From NCBI GenBank assembly GCA_963921795.1, contig OY997659.1, forward strand, positions 24,722,659-24,786,658: a DNA stretch of 64,000 nt. The letters run 5' to 3'. The stretch is from Nannobrachium achirus (taxonomy: Eukaryota > Chordata > Actinopteri > Myctophiformes > Myctophidae). The notes beneath the pieces were generated by a model. That model did not search any database. It saw nothing but the letters and a program-made list of their open reading frames with translations, and had not been told where the DNA came from. The position numbers and the translations under genes were made by a program. Positions 34,966 to 46,964 of the stretch are shown in pieces. Position 1 is the stretch's first letter. Every line of letters starts with the position of its first letter.

Positions 34966-35804
34966 ATTTGTTTTTAAAATAAAAATCCTCTCTCAGTCTC
35001 TCACACACTTCCGCGTCTGCCATTGTGCCGGTGATCACTCTCCCCTGTGCCAATGTTGGCATCAGTGCCTATAGCGGGGCAGTTAAGGAGAACAATACTT
35101 CAGTTCTGGAAAGAAGCACCAAAATTTGACAGAGTGTACCTATTGGGTCATTCTTTAGAAAAATCACATTAGACACTTAATTTTCAAAATGGCCGCCAGT
35201 TTTAAAGATGGCCGCCTTTTCGGATATGTTTTACAGTACGCCAGCCAGTTAATATCGAATTTTCATAATATTAGAGTTGTTTTGTAGGTTTTAAAACATC
35301 CTGAGTTCATTTATTACACTTTTAAAGCAGCCAGAATAACCTTTCTGACTTTTGGTTGGGGTCTTTCCTCACCTGGGACCCCCCAGACAGACCCCTGAGC
35401 CTATTTCAGTAATCGCTCTGCTCCTGCTCCAGAACAATGTTAAATTAGATCTGAAGTATGCTCTGAAATAAAAAATGACTAGTAGCAAATAACAGAGGTC
35501 TTCCACGGGGGGTCCGGGACCCCTGGGGGGGGGGGGGGGTCCTCAGAGCCACTACAGGGGGCCTGCCAAATCTCGATGAGATCCTTTATTTTTTATTTTT
35601 TTATTTGAAACTTCGAATGTTTTTATGTATCCTGGTTTTATGTATTGTACTTTGATGGTTTATTAGTATTCTCAGTATTATTTATAATGTTTTTGTGTTA
35701 AACAGTTATGGTTGACAGCTGTTACTGCAGGGATTGCAATAATGAAGGTATTGCAACATTTCGCAGAACAACATTTATATTTTATTGCACTGCACGCACA
35801 CTGA

Positions 35805-35805
<1 letters not shown>

Positions 35806-35864
<59 letters not shown>
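35806..35864. repeat. (AC)n microsatellite in the left arm of the inverted-repeat element
   Basis: Pure AC. It is the mirror of the (GT)n at 37511, so the array existed before the arms were duplicated and has since changed length. Confidence 0.96.
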
Positions 35865-35866
<2 letters not shown>

Positions 35867-35941
35867 TTGTTATTGTCACCCCAAAACCCTCACCTTATCC
35901 TCTTATAGAGCCCATGGTCAATTACGCCCAAAGAGATTCAC

Positions 35942-36500
35942 TACAATACAGTAATTTCAGACATGCAGGATATATTCGTCTTCATCATCATCATCTTCAA
36001 TGTCCAACCTAATATTGTTGACACAGTCTCCACCATAGCATAGAGTGAAAGGCCGGTTATTTGAGCAGCTGCACCGTCCCTTACAACCTGCTTTGCAGAC
36101 ACATTTGATGAGCTTAAGTACTGCCTTTGGAGCAGGGAGAGCAAGAAACCTGACTGGAATATACCCTCCACTCTCTGAATTCCATCTATTTTCTTCGATT
36201 GGTGGGAGCACAGGGCAATTTGTCAGGTATGATTTATCCTGCATTGTGACAGAGTTGGCACGGAGGTAATGTGGTAGCAGTGCAGCATGAGTTGGAGGTA
36301 GCATCTCACCTCCAAGTTCTTTGACAGAAATAGTTCCCATCTGAGTAATCCCAGGGTTGTTGGACCTTTTGAACTGTAAATATGGCATGCAAAATGTTCC
36401 GACTGCAATGTTGATGGAAGCTCAGGAGGAATGGCCAATGACCTTACCAAGGTCCTTGAAGCAGTTAATGGCTTGGTCATCATCATCATCATCATCAAGT
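35942..36500 (-). pseudogene. Decayed Cys-rich protein gene of a transposon (uncharacterised family)
   Basis: The longest open part (36388-35957, minus) reads ELGGEMLPPTHAALLPHYLR, then later LPAPKAVLKLIKCVCKAGCK and GRCSCSNNRPFTLCYGGDCV, ending in an acidic tail DDDDEDEY. The order LPPT–Cys-rich cluster (CxCxxxCxxxCxC) resembles a large group of uncharacterised fish and invertebrate proteins that travel with mobile elements; this is from memory, not a search. Upstream, FKDLGKVIGHSS, SEHFACHIYSSKG and LLRWELFLSK fit the same family but lie in different frames, with a TGA in between, so the gene is broken by frameshifts. A matching broken piece lies on the plus strand at about 36741-36944 in the other arm. 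Confidence 0.55.
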
Positions 36501-37018
36501 AGGCATTGACCCATGTCTTTTTGGTGATTCCAACAAATGTTCTTCCCCAGTCAGCACCTGAAAAACTATGTACGCAAAGGAACCCTTGACATTTGAAACA
36601 TCCAATAACTTGAACTCACTCGAATATATCAATTTCCTTTTTTGTACCGGAGGCAAGGACTTGATAAGGAATCTGGGTATCAGCCTCTTCATGTGTTTGC
36701 ACTTCCTCAAAATCATATCCCTTGATGAAGGTATCGTATTATGATGCCTACTTTGTTATACCTGACAAATTGCCCTGAGCTTCCATCAATTGAAAAAAAA
36801 AAAAGAATAGATGGAATTCAGAGAGTGGAAGGTATGTTCCCGTCAGGTTTCTTGCCCTCCCTGCTGCAAAGGCAGTACTTGAGGGACGGTGCAGCTGCTC
36901 GAACAATAACCTGCCTTGCACTCTCCTCCCTGCAAATGCTATAGTGGAAACTGTCAACATTATTAGGGAGGACCTGTATAGTAATGAATTTCTTTGGGTA
37001 CAATTGACCGTGAGCTCT

Positions 37019-37469
37019 TTAAAGGACAACTTTAGTTTTTTACAACAAGGGTTCATATTTTAGATTGTAATTAAAGAATATAAAAGATGAGTGTTAAAAT
37101 GATTTCATTTACTTTTTTCTATTGTTTTAGAGATTCTTATTTCAGTGGTTGGGGGCATGCGTACAAGTGGCTAAATATATCATTTTACACAGAATAAGCC
37201 CATTCCCAAGATACAACGCAACCTTTCATGGTTGGATGTGACTTATGGGGGCTAGAAGTGTTACTGTAAACAGCAATAAAGAAACTGCTGGCTTATTGTG
37301 TCTAAAAAGACATATTTAGCCACTTGTACGCATGCCCCCATGCGTACGCATGCCCCACATTTTAGCACGGTAAACGCGATAAAACAATAGAACGAAGCAA
37401 ATGAAAACATTTTAACACTCACTTTTTCTTTTCTCTAATTACAATCTAAAATATGAACCCTTGTTGTAA
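37019..37469. mobile_element. TTAA-type fold-back MITE nested in the right arm
   Basis: TTAA then AGGACAACTTTAG at the left. Inverted arms ACAACAAGGGTTCATATTTT and AAAATATGAACCCTTGTTGT, with an inner dyad CATGCGTACAAGTGGCTAAA / TTTAGCCACTTGTACGCATG. It is absent from the equivalent place in the left arm (35902-35915). The outer 20 or so bases of the right end are missing, so only TAA remains of the second TTAA. Confidence 0.8.
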
Positions 37470-37507
37470 GAGGATAGGGTGCGGGTTTTGGGGTGACGAT
37501 AACAAAG

Positions 37508-37510
<3 letters not shown>

Positions 37511-37600
<90 letters not shown>

Positions 37601-37632
37601 TGTTGTGTTGTGTTGTGTTGTGTTGTGTTGTC
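37511..37632. repeat. (GT)n array followed by (TGTTG)n
   Basis: Pure TG to about 37597, then about seven TGTTG pentamers. Confidence 0.96.
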
Positions 37633-38415
37633 AGTGTGAGTGCAGTGCAATAAATGGTTAGATAATAAATGTTAGACTGCGCGCCCAAAGTGAGAAGTTG
37701 CAATACCTTAATTCTTGCAATCCCTGCAGTAACACCTGTGAACCTGTCTGTCTAACACAAAAATGTTATAAATAATACTGAGAATACTAATAAAAACTGT
37801 TTCATATGTAAAAAGAAAAAAAAACTTCCCCATCAAGATTCGGCAGGCCCCCTGTAGTAACTCTGAGGACCCCCTAGGGGTCCCGCACCCCCTGTGGAAG
37901 ACCCCTGGGTATTTGCTACTACTTTTTGCTTTCAGAGCCCAGTTACAACAACTTTAATGCTTCAGTTATGATCTAATTTAACATTGTTCTGGAGCAGGAG
38001 CAAAGCGATTACTGAGATAGGCTCAGGGGTCTGTTTGGGGGATCCCAGGTGAGGAAAGACCCCAACCAAAAGTCAGAAAGGTTATTCTGGCTGCTTTAAA
38101 AGTGTAATAAATGAACTCAGGATGTTTTAAAACCTACAAAACAACTCTAATATTATGAAAATCGTACATTAACTGGCTGGCGTACTGTTCAGAGGCAGCC
38201 ATCTTGGAAACATGGCAGCCATTTTGATTTTTCAGTGTCTAACGTGTTTTATCATAGGAACAACCCCTAAGGAGTACTTGTGAAAAGTTTTAGGTTTCTT
38301 TCCACTTGTGAAGTATTTTAGTGCAAAAATGCATTTATCTGCCCCGCTACTAAGGTTGTTTACCCCTGTGCTATGGAGTGGACATCAACTTCCTTCAATA
38401 AAAATAGTAGCTAAA

Positions 38416-38753
38416 GGACTTCCCAAACACTAGATCTGGACTAATTTTTATGGGTCCCTTAGTTTTTTGTTTCCTACATCAAAACATTTTCAAAAAACAT
38501 TCCCCAAAGATTTTCATGAATACAAATATAAATATTATCTATAAATAATATATAATGATGATTCTAAGTAATTGAATTAATAAATAAAATAAATTCCACA
38601 AACTAGAAAACAAATGTTTAAGAAGTAGTGAAAATAGCCGATGTACAAGCAGATCTTTGGGCTTGTAGATCTGCTGTTTTCACTAGTTTGGGTCCCGGGC
38701 AAACGTCTAATCTCTCTTTTGGGGTCTCGACCTGAAAAGTTTGGGAACCACTG
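38416..38753. mobile_element. hAT (Charlie-type) MITE, reverse orientation
   Basis: Ends AAAGTTTGGGAACCACTG at 38753. The left part, CTTCCCAAACACTAG...GGGTCCCTTAG, matches in complement the right part of the copies at 19358 and 43243. Carries a shortened copy of the dispersed palindrome at 38627-38684. Confidence 0.8.
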
Positions 38754-39893
38754 GTATTAGACCATTTTCCAAGGGCAGTAAAACAGAATGCGGAAGCAAT
38801 ACAAATGCTCTGTGAGATAAGCGGAACAGGAGGAGTACCGAGTGCATGACACCGTGGAGAAGCAAGGTATACCAGCTCTAATCTGATTTGCCAGCTGAGC
38901 AAAGTGTCCTGTGTTTTAGAGCCGCGGCGCTGCCTTGGGAATTCATGCCTAATGGTGCGCTCCCTGGTACTGTCACAGCACATGAAAGTTTGTCTGAGTG
39001 CTCTATGGTATAAACCGCTTCAGGGTCATGACTTATTGAGCTTCCTCAGATTGCTTCTCGCTGTGCCGGAAGCTGTGCCCCTCCCTTCCCAAGCCCGGTC
39101 TCCATTATCACTTGGCAATGTCTGCAGGTGCCCGGCCGTCACACCGCTGTCGGTGTCCATTTAAACCTTGCTTAACGTCTAGAAAGCAACACAACCGCAG
39201 TGTTGTTTGTTGGTGATAAACAACATGGCCCGAACTAAACACAGCAACAAAGATGTAACAGATACGGGTTCAGATGGTCCAAATATGAAAACCAAAATGT
39301 AACGTAAGATAATGACATCCATAGTTTTGCTGGTACAGTATAATACTGAACTGCAAATCTCTGACAGGATTGGTGCTGATTATGTTGTTTAGCAAAAAAG
39401 GGTAGAGTGAAGAGATACCGTTTAAAAATAGGGACACCTTACACTTTGTCTTTTTTTCTTTGAAGAGAACAATTACTCTCAGATTTGGATTGAAGAGACA
39501 GATTTGTGAAGCTGTGTGGGGAAAGATAAGACCTTTTACTGGCAGAGGACATCTGTCATAAAAAATAAGAAATGGGGAGTAGGTGAGAACACACAGATTG
39601 TAAGGGGGGAAAGGATTCAGAAAGTTTGACTACATAAAAAAAGTTCACACTATGCAAAAGAAATATTCTAACGCGGAAAGACAGTTTCAATCACTCAGTG
39701 TCAAAATCATCCACCTCACATGCTGTGTCTGAGCTCACAACCATTTAAGATGACAAATGACATGCCCAAATGCCACTGGGCAAAAATAGAGAAACATGCA
39801 TAGCGTAGCAAAAACAGTTAGCTACTCATTCACTCTATTACAGTATATGCATATTACAGTATATGCATAATATTTAAAAGCTATATAGGCAAT

Positions 39894-39897
<4 letters not shown>
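38754..39897. other. Non-coding region
   Basis: No gene or named repeat seen. ORFs here have no recognisable similarity. Confidence 0.5.
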
Positions 39898-39971
<74 letters not shown>

Positions 39972-39973
39972 CC

Positions 39974-40040
<67 letters not shown>

Positions 40041-40054
40041 TGTATACACACACA

Positions 40055-40127
<73 letters not shown>
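39898..40127. repeat. Compound microsatellite (GT)n–(AT)n–(CT)n
   Basis: GT 39898-39968, AT 39976-40039, CT 40055-40127, with short spacers ACCGGT and TGTATACACACACA. Confidence 0.97.
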
Positions 40128-40129
<2 letters not shown>

Positions 40130-40227
40130 ACACTGTGTGTATGGTTTGGCAGACAGCGACGATATATAATATGGAGTGTGTTGTCTAGCCTCAATGTGTC
40201 ATCATGGCATCAGACGCAAACAAATCA

Positions 40228-40720
40228 ATCAGCTCCATATATGGGCAAAAAGGGGGCATGCCCATACAGTATATGAGCCCTCCATATATGGGCATAAAAT
40301 GGACAAGGACTGATAGATACACAAATCTCCATAATTGGGCATATCAGTCGGATCGGCAGTGTGACGTAGGTAGCAGCCAGAACCTGTAGTGTGTGTGTGT
40401 CTGTCTATGTCCCTTTTAAGTCCATATATGGAGATGTCTGTATTTGTATTTCCAAGTCCCTTTATACCCATATATGGAGATTCCTGATGTCATCAGTATA
40501 CTGTACATCTAACGCCATACCGGTATATGGGAATATACCATACTGTATACAGTATGACCATATCAGATCCGACCGACTTGACACCGGCCATTGCACTCCC
40601 TCGGGTCCTCTGCGATACACACAGTGAGTTTGAAGTCGAGTGGTCAGACCGTTCTCGAGATACGAGAAGGACTGATATACTCGAGTCACATGTACTGTAT
40701 GCACGAACATGCATAGATGC
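40228..40720. repeat. CArG-rich dispersed repeat, copy A
   Basis: Contains CCATATATGG at 40235, 40282, 40422 and 40468 and CCATAATTGG at 40329, all fitting CC(A/T)6GG. It also holds the block TCGGGTCCTCTGCGATACAC then GTCAGACCGTTCTCGAGATA, which has a counterpart in copy D (52690-53660). Family ends are not defined. Confidence 0.65.
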
Positions 40721-40987
40721 ATGCATAGATTTCACACATTTTATATGTATAGACTATTTATAGTATAGAATATTGGATTAAATTGTATTTATTTATTTTG
40801 TTAACATAACAGTACAAAATACTGGATAGGTTAGTAATAAGAATTTGTTTGCAATTACAACGTTGCAGATGAGATCCGAGGATTTGAGCTGCGGTTCACT
40901 TCCATACCATAATTCTCCTTTGTTAAAAGAATGAGTCCAGTTTTAAATGGTGTAACGGACAGCATCAGTGCTGCTGCTGTGTTCAGG

Positions 40988-41143
<156 letters not shown>

Positions 41144-41512
41144 TGACAGCCCAGCACAGTAGAGGGCCACACCTTAAGATGCACAACAGCTGTCATAAAG
41201 GATCAGCATCCAGCCCACCACACACCAGGAGCCGCCTTCCAAGAGACCTCTGCTGTTCTGTTGTCCTGAGAGCTTATTCTCACAAAAGGTCAGATGCCTC
41301 ACATGACCAGTAAACGAGTGGGCGCTTGGCTGTGGGACTGTCAAAGTAATTTTAATATGTGAAAGATTCAAATGAACTCAGTCCTCCTGCTCCAACAGGT
41401 GTGTGTGTTTTGTCAAGTGTTACATCTCTGTTTGAAGGCATTTACGACAGGTATTGTTTCAGTAGCTGTGACAAACAGATGGCTAGAGCTCTTCCCCTTT
41501 TTATCAAGATGA

Positions 41513-41513
<1 letters not shown>

Positions 41514-41597
<84 letters not shown>
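41514..41597. repeat. (AC)n microsatellite
   Basis: Uninterrupted AC. It is followed 30 bp later by (GT)n(AT)n at 41628-41655. Confidence 0.98.
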
Positions 41598-41599
<2 letters not shown>

Positions 41600-41653
41600 A
41601 TTCTTGAATTATCTGTCTCTGCATACGGTGTGTGTGTGTGTATATATATATAT

Positions 41654-42075
41654 ATACCAGTAAGACGCCTAAGGGCGAAAAGCAAGGTCGCGCCATCTGT
41701 CTTGGCGATCTGTCTTGGCCATATACGTATGGATTCTGTTAGTGTGGTTCTCCTAACAGGGCATCATCTGGGATACAATCCCTTTTATGCCCATATATGG
41801 ATATCCATAACAGAATCCCTTTTATGCCCATATACAGTATGGAGATCCCTGCTCTGAGTATCTGACATCACTGTGATGTCACCTGTTTATGCCCATAAAT
41901 GGAGATCCCTGCTCTGAGTATCTGACATCACTGTGAGTGTGATGTCACAGTGTCAGGGGAACCACAGTGTCAGGGGAACCACAGTGTCAGGCGTTACCAG
42001 GCCGGAAGACCGGACAGACACAGACAAGCTGTGACGGTTCTGATAGTAAACTGCGACCTACAGTCGCAAAATTCC
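41654..42075. repeat. CArG-rich dispersed repeat, copy B
   Basis: Starts ACCAGTAAGACGCCTAAGGG and ends near GATAGTAAACTGCGACCTAC, both related to copy C. Has CCATATATGG at 41791 and CCATAAATGG at 41893. Also carries short tandem duplications (GAGATCCCTGCTCTGAGTAT twice; ACCACAGTGTCAGGGG twice). Confidence 0.65.
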
Positions 42076-43242
42076 ATAATTTGTCTAACACACTTGTTTT
42101 AGAATTGATACATCATCAGCCTGATTGTATTTACTGTGTGTCTGAACTTCCTTTTTAATCTAGCTAGAGGATCGCCTATATATTGTGCAGACAGCTGCAG
42201 GCGACAGCTTGAACAGCAGATAAAAGGTCTCATCACAAAGCTTTGCACCTGGCAGCAGGGGTTACACGCTTTGATGTTTTCCTCCGCTCATTTTCTCTCT
42301 TTATATAATGATTATACAGCTCTCTGGCTCCATGGAAAGGGTTGATTGAGGAACTGATCAGTGATTAAAGCAGGAAAGCTAAAAGGAGAGGTGTCCAGGC
42401 ATCCAAAAAGAATCGTGAGGGTGACCACAGACAGGGGAGATGCCTTTAAAGTGGAAGACCAGACCACCCATTTTCAATATTGAAATATGTCATTAATATA
42501 CCTTAGAGGAGTTGTGTGGAAATAGAAAAAAAGTTCCCCCCCTTCTGTGTTGCCTAGAACTGGAGGATTGATTTTGGGGTTTGTATTGTAAAGTACAATG
42601 TGTGATGTCATCAAGTTGTACTTTACAATACAAACCCCCAAATCAATCCTCCAGTTCTAGGCAACACAGAAGGGGGGGAACCTTTTTTCTATTTCCACAC
42701 AACTCCTCTAAGGTATATGACACAGTTCAATATTGAAAATGGGTGGTCTTCCCCTTTAAGTAAGCGAGCGGTGCAGGGAGAGTCTGTCTGTTGTGGTTGT
42801 GACAGGCCAGTTAGAAAGGTGCTTAGAGTGCTGACAGCCAACCTGGCAGGGCATGGCTGCTATGAGAGAGGTGTAAGAGTACCTCGGCTGTCATTAATCT
42901 TAGCGTCCCAGTCGCGGCCCATCTCATCTGCAGCCGGTGTTTGCCATTTTAGTCTGTCTCGACGACCTCAAGCGTGACCTCCTCCACTCTGCCACTTGCA
43001 GAACTGATCCTGTCCCCTGACTGCACCTCAGGGCTACACCTGTGACCGATATCTCCTCTCAGTACACCTCTCATCACACATTTTACCCTTGTTCATCTGT
43101 CCTGTGTGTATCCTTATCAGGCCTGCTGAAGTTTTGGGCTGGGCAATGTTATCACTGAGGTGAAATATATCCATTTCACACTTCACTGCCTAAGCATGAA
43201 ACACTTTTTGCTGCTGGACCAGCCAAAAGCAATAGTCTATTG
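42076..43242. other. Non-coding region around the 42.4-kb MITE
   Basis: Apart from the fold-back element no repeat or gene is recognised. Confidence 0.5.
42446..42759. mobile_element. TTAA-flanked fold-back MITE
   Basis: TTAA at both ends (42446 and 42756). Nearly perfect inverted arms, for example CCTTAGAGGAGTTGTGTGGA / TCCACACAACTCCTCTAAGG and TTGTATTGTAAAGTACAA / TTGTACTTTACAATACAA around a short loop. Confidence 0.88.
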
Positions 43243-43585
43243 CAGTGGTTCCCAAACTTTTTAGCTCGAGACCCAAAAGAGAAATTAGACGTTTGCCCTG
43301 GGACCCAAACTAGTGAAAACAGCAGATCTACAAGCTCACAACGCGTCGCTTTGCGCCGTGTTGTGAGCTTGTAGCTATTTTCACTACTTCTTAAATATTT
43401 GTGTTCTAATTTATGGAATATCTTAGATTTTTCTTAGATTTGAAATTAGTAAAAAAAAATCATTGAATTTCATGAACAAACAAATATTTTGGGGAATGTA
43501 TAACATCTTGAAATAATAATTAAAAAGACGAAAACGAAAAATTAAGGGACCCACAAAAATGTGTTCCGACCCAGTATTTGGGAAA
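43243..43585. mobile_element. hAT (Charlie-type) MITE
   Basis: Starts CAGTGGTTCCCAAACTTTTT and runs to CCCAGTATTTGGGAAACA, where the right end is worn. Holds a copy of the dispersed palindrome at 43312-43385. Just beyond it, CCAACTTTATTTATAGAGCA with GACCAAAGTGCTTTACAG is a sequence common in fish repeats. Confidence 0.82.
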
Positions 43586-45904
43586 CATACAAACTGATGG
43601 CATCCAATCTGGTTCATCCAATCCAATCCAACTTTATTTATAGAGCATGTTTAAAAACAACAGGGTTGACCAAAGTGCTTTACAGAAAATGTCAAAGAGA
43701 CAACCTCCTTGCAAAGGGTGAGACCCTATTAACTGGAATAGAAATATAGCACATTATATTAGTGTTGTTACTGTAGAAAGCCATTAATGCCAGATGAAGA
43801 ACTTAATATTAATTATTATTCTCCTTTCCACTGACACATTTTGCATTGTTCTCCCTGATTTAATAACTTTTGGCAATCTACAGATACTCCAAATGATTTT
43901 CTCTGTCTGACCGATTAGTACAGCAATAATTGAGCATTTTCCACGACCTATAATGAGTTCACACTATGTATGCAGGATTGGATCTTGATCTGTTAAGTTA
44001 ATAGGTGATACTGCTCATCCTATTTATTACACAGAATAATGGAGAAATATGTGAGCTTTAGCCAGAGACTTTCTTTAAGGACATTTCTTTTAGCTCCAGT
44101 ACCTCAAAATCTGCAGAAATTCTTCTCGTTCATTTCAGTTGCACTGACTATCACTCCAACACTTTCATACTGTGCCCATATACAGTCCAGCAATAAGATA
44201 GGTTTCACTTAGCATTGTTTTCAGTCAGTCAACACTGTACTCACTGCACACCTTTCTACAATATGGAGCTGCGCATGTTAGAAATGTCTTTAATTCCTCA
44301 ATAATGTTACAGTATCTGCTTTCTAAAAATGGCCACCAACTCCAAGTCTGAAAGCCTATTCCACTGAATCCATCCGCCATCAAATCAGAGACTGCTTAGA
44401 AACCCAATCAATCCCTGGGGTGGTCACTGGTCACTGGACTCCAGCTGAAATTCACACGCTGCCAAACACAGAGCCATGTGGCTTTCATTGCCAATATCTG
44501 CCCCTCGCGTTCATCCCCACGGTTTTCATTTCAGAGATGCAGCGTAGAATTAAAATCAATATGTACAAATCCATGGCATTTTCCACTGCTGTGAGCAAGC
44601 TACCCACTGCCTTGTCATATGTTAGATTCAACTGACACACACAGAGAGGGAGAGTGAGAGAGAGTGAGAGGAACACTACTCTATCACTAACCTACTTGCC
44701 GATATGGCAGCAAGCTAAAAGCAGTTAAAACTCTTACAAGCCAGAGGCACACGTACAGCACACTAATGGCAGGCTTTGTCAGCAGGCGAAGTAATTCAGT
44801 GACATGTGCATCAGTAAACATAGGGCCTAGACTAATGATAATGAATGATACATGGAAAACTCAGTTTGTCTTTCTCGTACAGCAGAGGCTCGTGGTAATG
44901 AGAGTGGACTTGTGAAACAAATAGTCACATAGTTGTTTCAGAGAAGAGTTTCATGAGCAAGCGCAACACTGGTAGCTGGGCCAGCTCAGCGTGAACATCT
45001 GTGCCAGTGCTGGGCTGGTCTCCTTTGGAGGACCCCCTGGGGCAGGGGGAGAACGCAGTGCTTCAACTGCTACCCACTTTCATCTGGCAACGCCACAACG
45101 CACATCTGAGTGTCTGGCCTCAAAGGAGAGGGCTGTCACATGTTGGACACAGGCAATATGTTGTCTGGGCATTTGAAAGATTATTGGAGATTCAAATTGG
45201 TTTCCAAAGACTTCACCCTAAGAATAGCTCACTCAATATGGCGCCATGCCACATGAGGTTATTTTTACGCTACAGATTAGATGTGGGACAAAATAGATCA
45301 AACTATGATATGAAAAGGGCTGACAATATTGTCAACCTCTCGCCGTAAAAGCAACACAAAAGAGATAGTAGTTATTGTGGAAGGGCTCAAAAGAAAGATG
45401 CTTTTCTCACTGTATACTGTATATGCCTCTGAGCACTGATGTCCTTTGACAACATGACAGCAGTCACTCCCAGCCATGAGCGATGGACATAGGGTGACCC
45501 ACACACACGTTCAACACAGGCACTCAAGACACACACACACACACACGTGTGGCCCCACCCCCTACCACACACACAATCACGATGCTGCTGTTGCAAAACC
45601 AGAAATTCACAAGAGAGACAGGAGGATAAATTCATGCACGTGCACGCACACGCACAAAGTACAAACACACACACATGTCTGTTACACAGGTTCTGTCTCT
45701 GTTACTCGATTCCTTTCTGGTGCTCTGCTGATGCGCACAGTGATGGTTGTGCTGTGTGTTGTGTTTTGGTTCTGTCGAGTGACTGGTGCTGCTGTGTTTG
45801 GTTTGGACCATTTTGACTGCCGCTCATGTATCATATTTGATTTGGACCATTGTGACTGGTGCTGGTGCGCTTTGAAGCGTTGAGGTGCTGAGAAAAGCAT
45901 TGAT
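43586..45904. other. Non-coding region
   Basis: Mostly single-copy in appearance. Short AC-rich runs lie at about 45500-45560. No gene recognised. Confidence 0.5.
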
Positions 45905-46097
45905 GGGGGTGCCCGCTGGCCTACCGGTCCAGGCGCATACCACATAGGCTCTGATGCCTGACAGCGTGTTGCGGGTTCGAGTCCAGTTCCCGATGACCTT
46001 TGCTGCGACGACCTTTGTTGCTCTCCCAATCTCTCTCCCAATTTCCTGTCAGTCTATCAATAAAGGCATAAAAGCCCAAAAACAAATCTTAAAAAAA
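45905..46097 (+). repeat. tRNA-derived SINE, copy 2
   Basis: Head GCCCGCTGGCCTACCGGTCC, B box GCGGGTTCGAGTCC, body CCCAATTTCCTGTCAGTCTA and 3' tail CAATAAAGGCATAAAAGCCC then A-rich. Matches the minus-strand copy at 30585-30742. Confidence 0.82.
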
Positions 46098-46492
46098 AGG
46101 AAAAGCATTGACGATAACGGGTGACATTTAGAAAATTGCTCATTTTGTGACAAACTTGCAATAACAACATGTCAGGTGCATGGTAATCGAGGTAGCAAGG
46201 TTCAGCTCATCTAAAAGGTGCAGAAAAACAAAAACGTGCTCAAACTATTAGATGGGAAAGTGTAGTATGGTTTAGATTAAATATGTATTCCCCAGAAAGC
46301 TACTGTAAATCATGTGAATTTTATATACTTAGCAATAGAAAGAGAGGAGGAGTGGATGGGGATTTCATTTGATGAGAAGATCATTTAGGCTATCAGCTTT
46401 ATCTGCTATGTATAATTTGCTTCCATTTTTTTCCTGTTTTATTTGTCTCTGATTGTGGACTCTGGTTGACTGGGGTCGGTTTCAAATCATCT

Positions 46493-46588
46493 ATGAAGAA
46501 GTGGGACTTGGCAGACGGCGCAGCATGCGATTGTGGTGAATCTGAGCAGACTGCCGAACATATAATTAGCACCTGCCCCCTATACTGA
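46493..46588 (+). pseudogene. LINE ORF2 C-terminal remnant
   Basis: MKKWDLADGAACDCGESEQT then AEHIISTCPLY and a stop. The CxC...HxxxxxC arrangement (CDCG, H, C) and the preceding TGVGFKSS match the zinc-knuckle-like end of a non-LTR retrotransposon polymerase (usual form RTGVGRF...KWGL...ACxCG...TAEHI...CP). Only this tail remains, followed by a short GAAGAAGAAG-type 3' end. Confidence 0.65.
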
Positions 46589-46964
46589 CGAAACGAAGAA
46601 GAAGTGGACTCTGGTGTAGATTATTTTGAAAAGTTGAAGTTAATCTCTCATTGGTATATTTTGATGTCTTAGTTCGGAGTGTATTTTCTATAGCATTTGA
46701 CAGTCTTACAATATTGAAGGCGTAAGATGTCGAGCTTTGTTTGTGCAGTTTCATATACAATGTTCTGCAATCTTATTTAAAGATGTTATTGATATCCTCC
46801 ACAGCCTGGTTTACACCTTCAGTAATGTGAGGGGAAAAATGCTCCAGGAATGTATCACACGTTGATTGTATCTCTGGACAAGCTAGTATTCTAATTTGCC
46901 ATCAGCCCATCTGTATGGTATATGTACATAAGATAAGACCTTTATTGATCCTGTGATGGATCAA

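Larger units (their letters stand above)
35072..38349. mobile_element. 3.28-kb long-inverted-repeat element nested in the hAT copy
   Basis: Termini TAGCGGGGCAG and CTGCCCCGCTA. Arms 35072-36232 and 36755-38349 are reverse complements (for example CAGGGCAATTTGTCAGGTAT at the inner end, AGAATAACCTTTCTGACTTT further out). Once the 450-bp insert at 37019-37469 is removed the arms are almost equal in length (about 1160 and 1145 bp). The loop is about 520 bp. The host trinucleotide CTA is duplicated at both ends. Each arm carries the tail of the same Cys-rich gene, so the element looks like an inverted duplication of a gene-bearing transposon. The family is not recognised. Confidence 0.85.
34308..38368. 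mobile_element. hAT element (Zaphod/Tip100-like), interrupted by a later insertion
   Basis: The left end is CAGGGGTCAGCAACCTTTTT. The right end, AAGGTTGTTTACCCCTG, appears only after the nested element at 35072-38349. The flanking 8-mers TGCAATGG (34300-34307) and TGCTATGG (38369-38376) match at 7 of 8, the expected hAT target duplication. Its own DNA is 34308-35071 plus 38350-38368. A relative in the opposite orientation, at 58740-59030, shows the uninterrupted right end (GTGCCTAAGGTTGCC in complement), which confirms the junction. No transposase remains. Confidence 0.88.
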
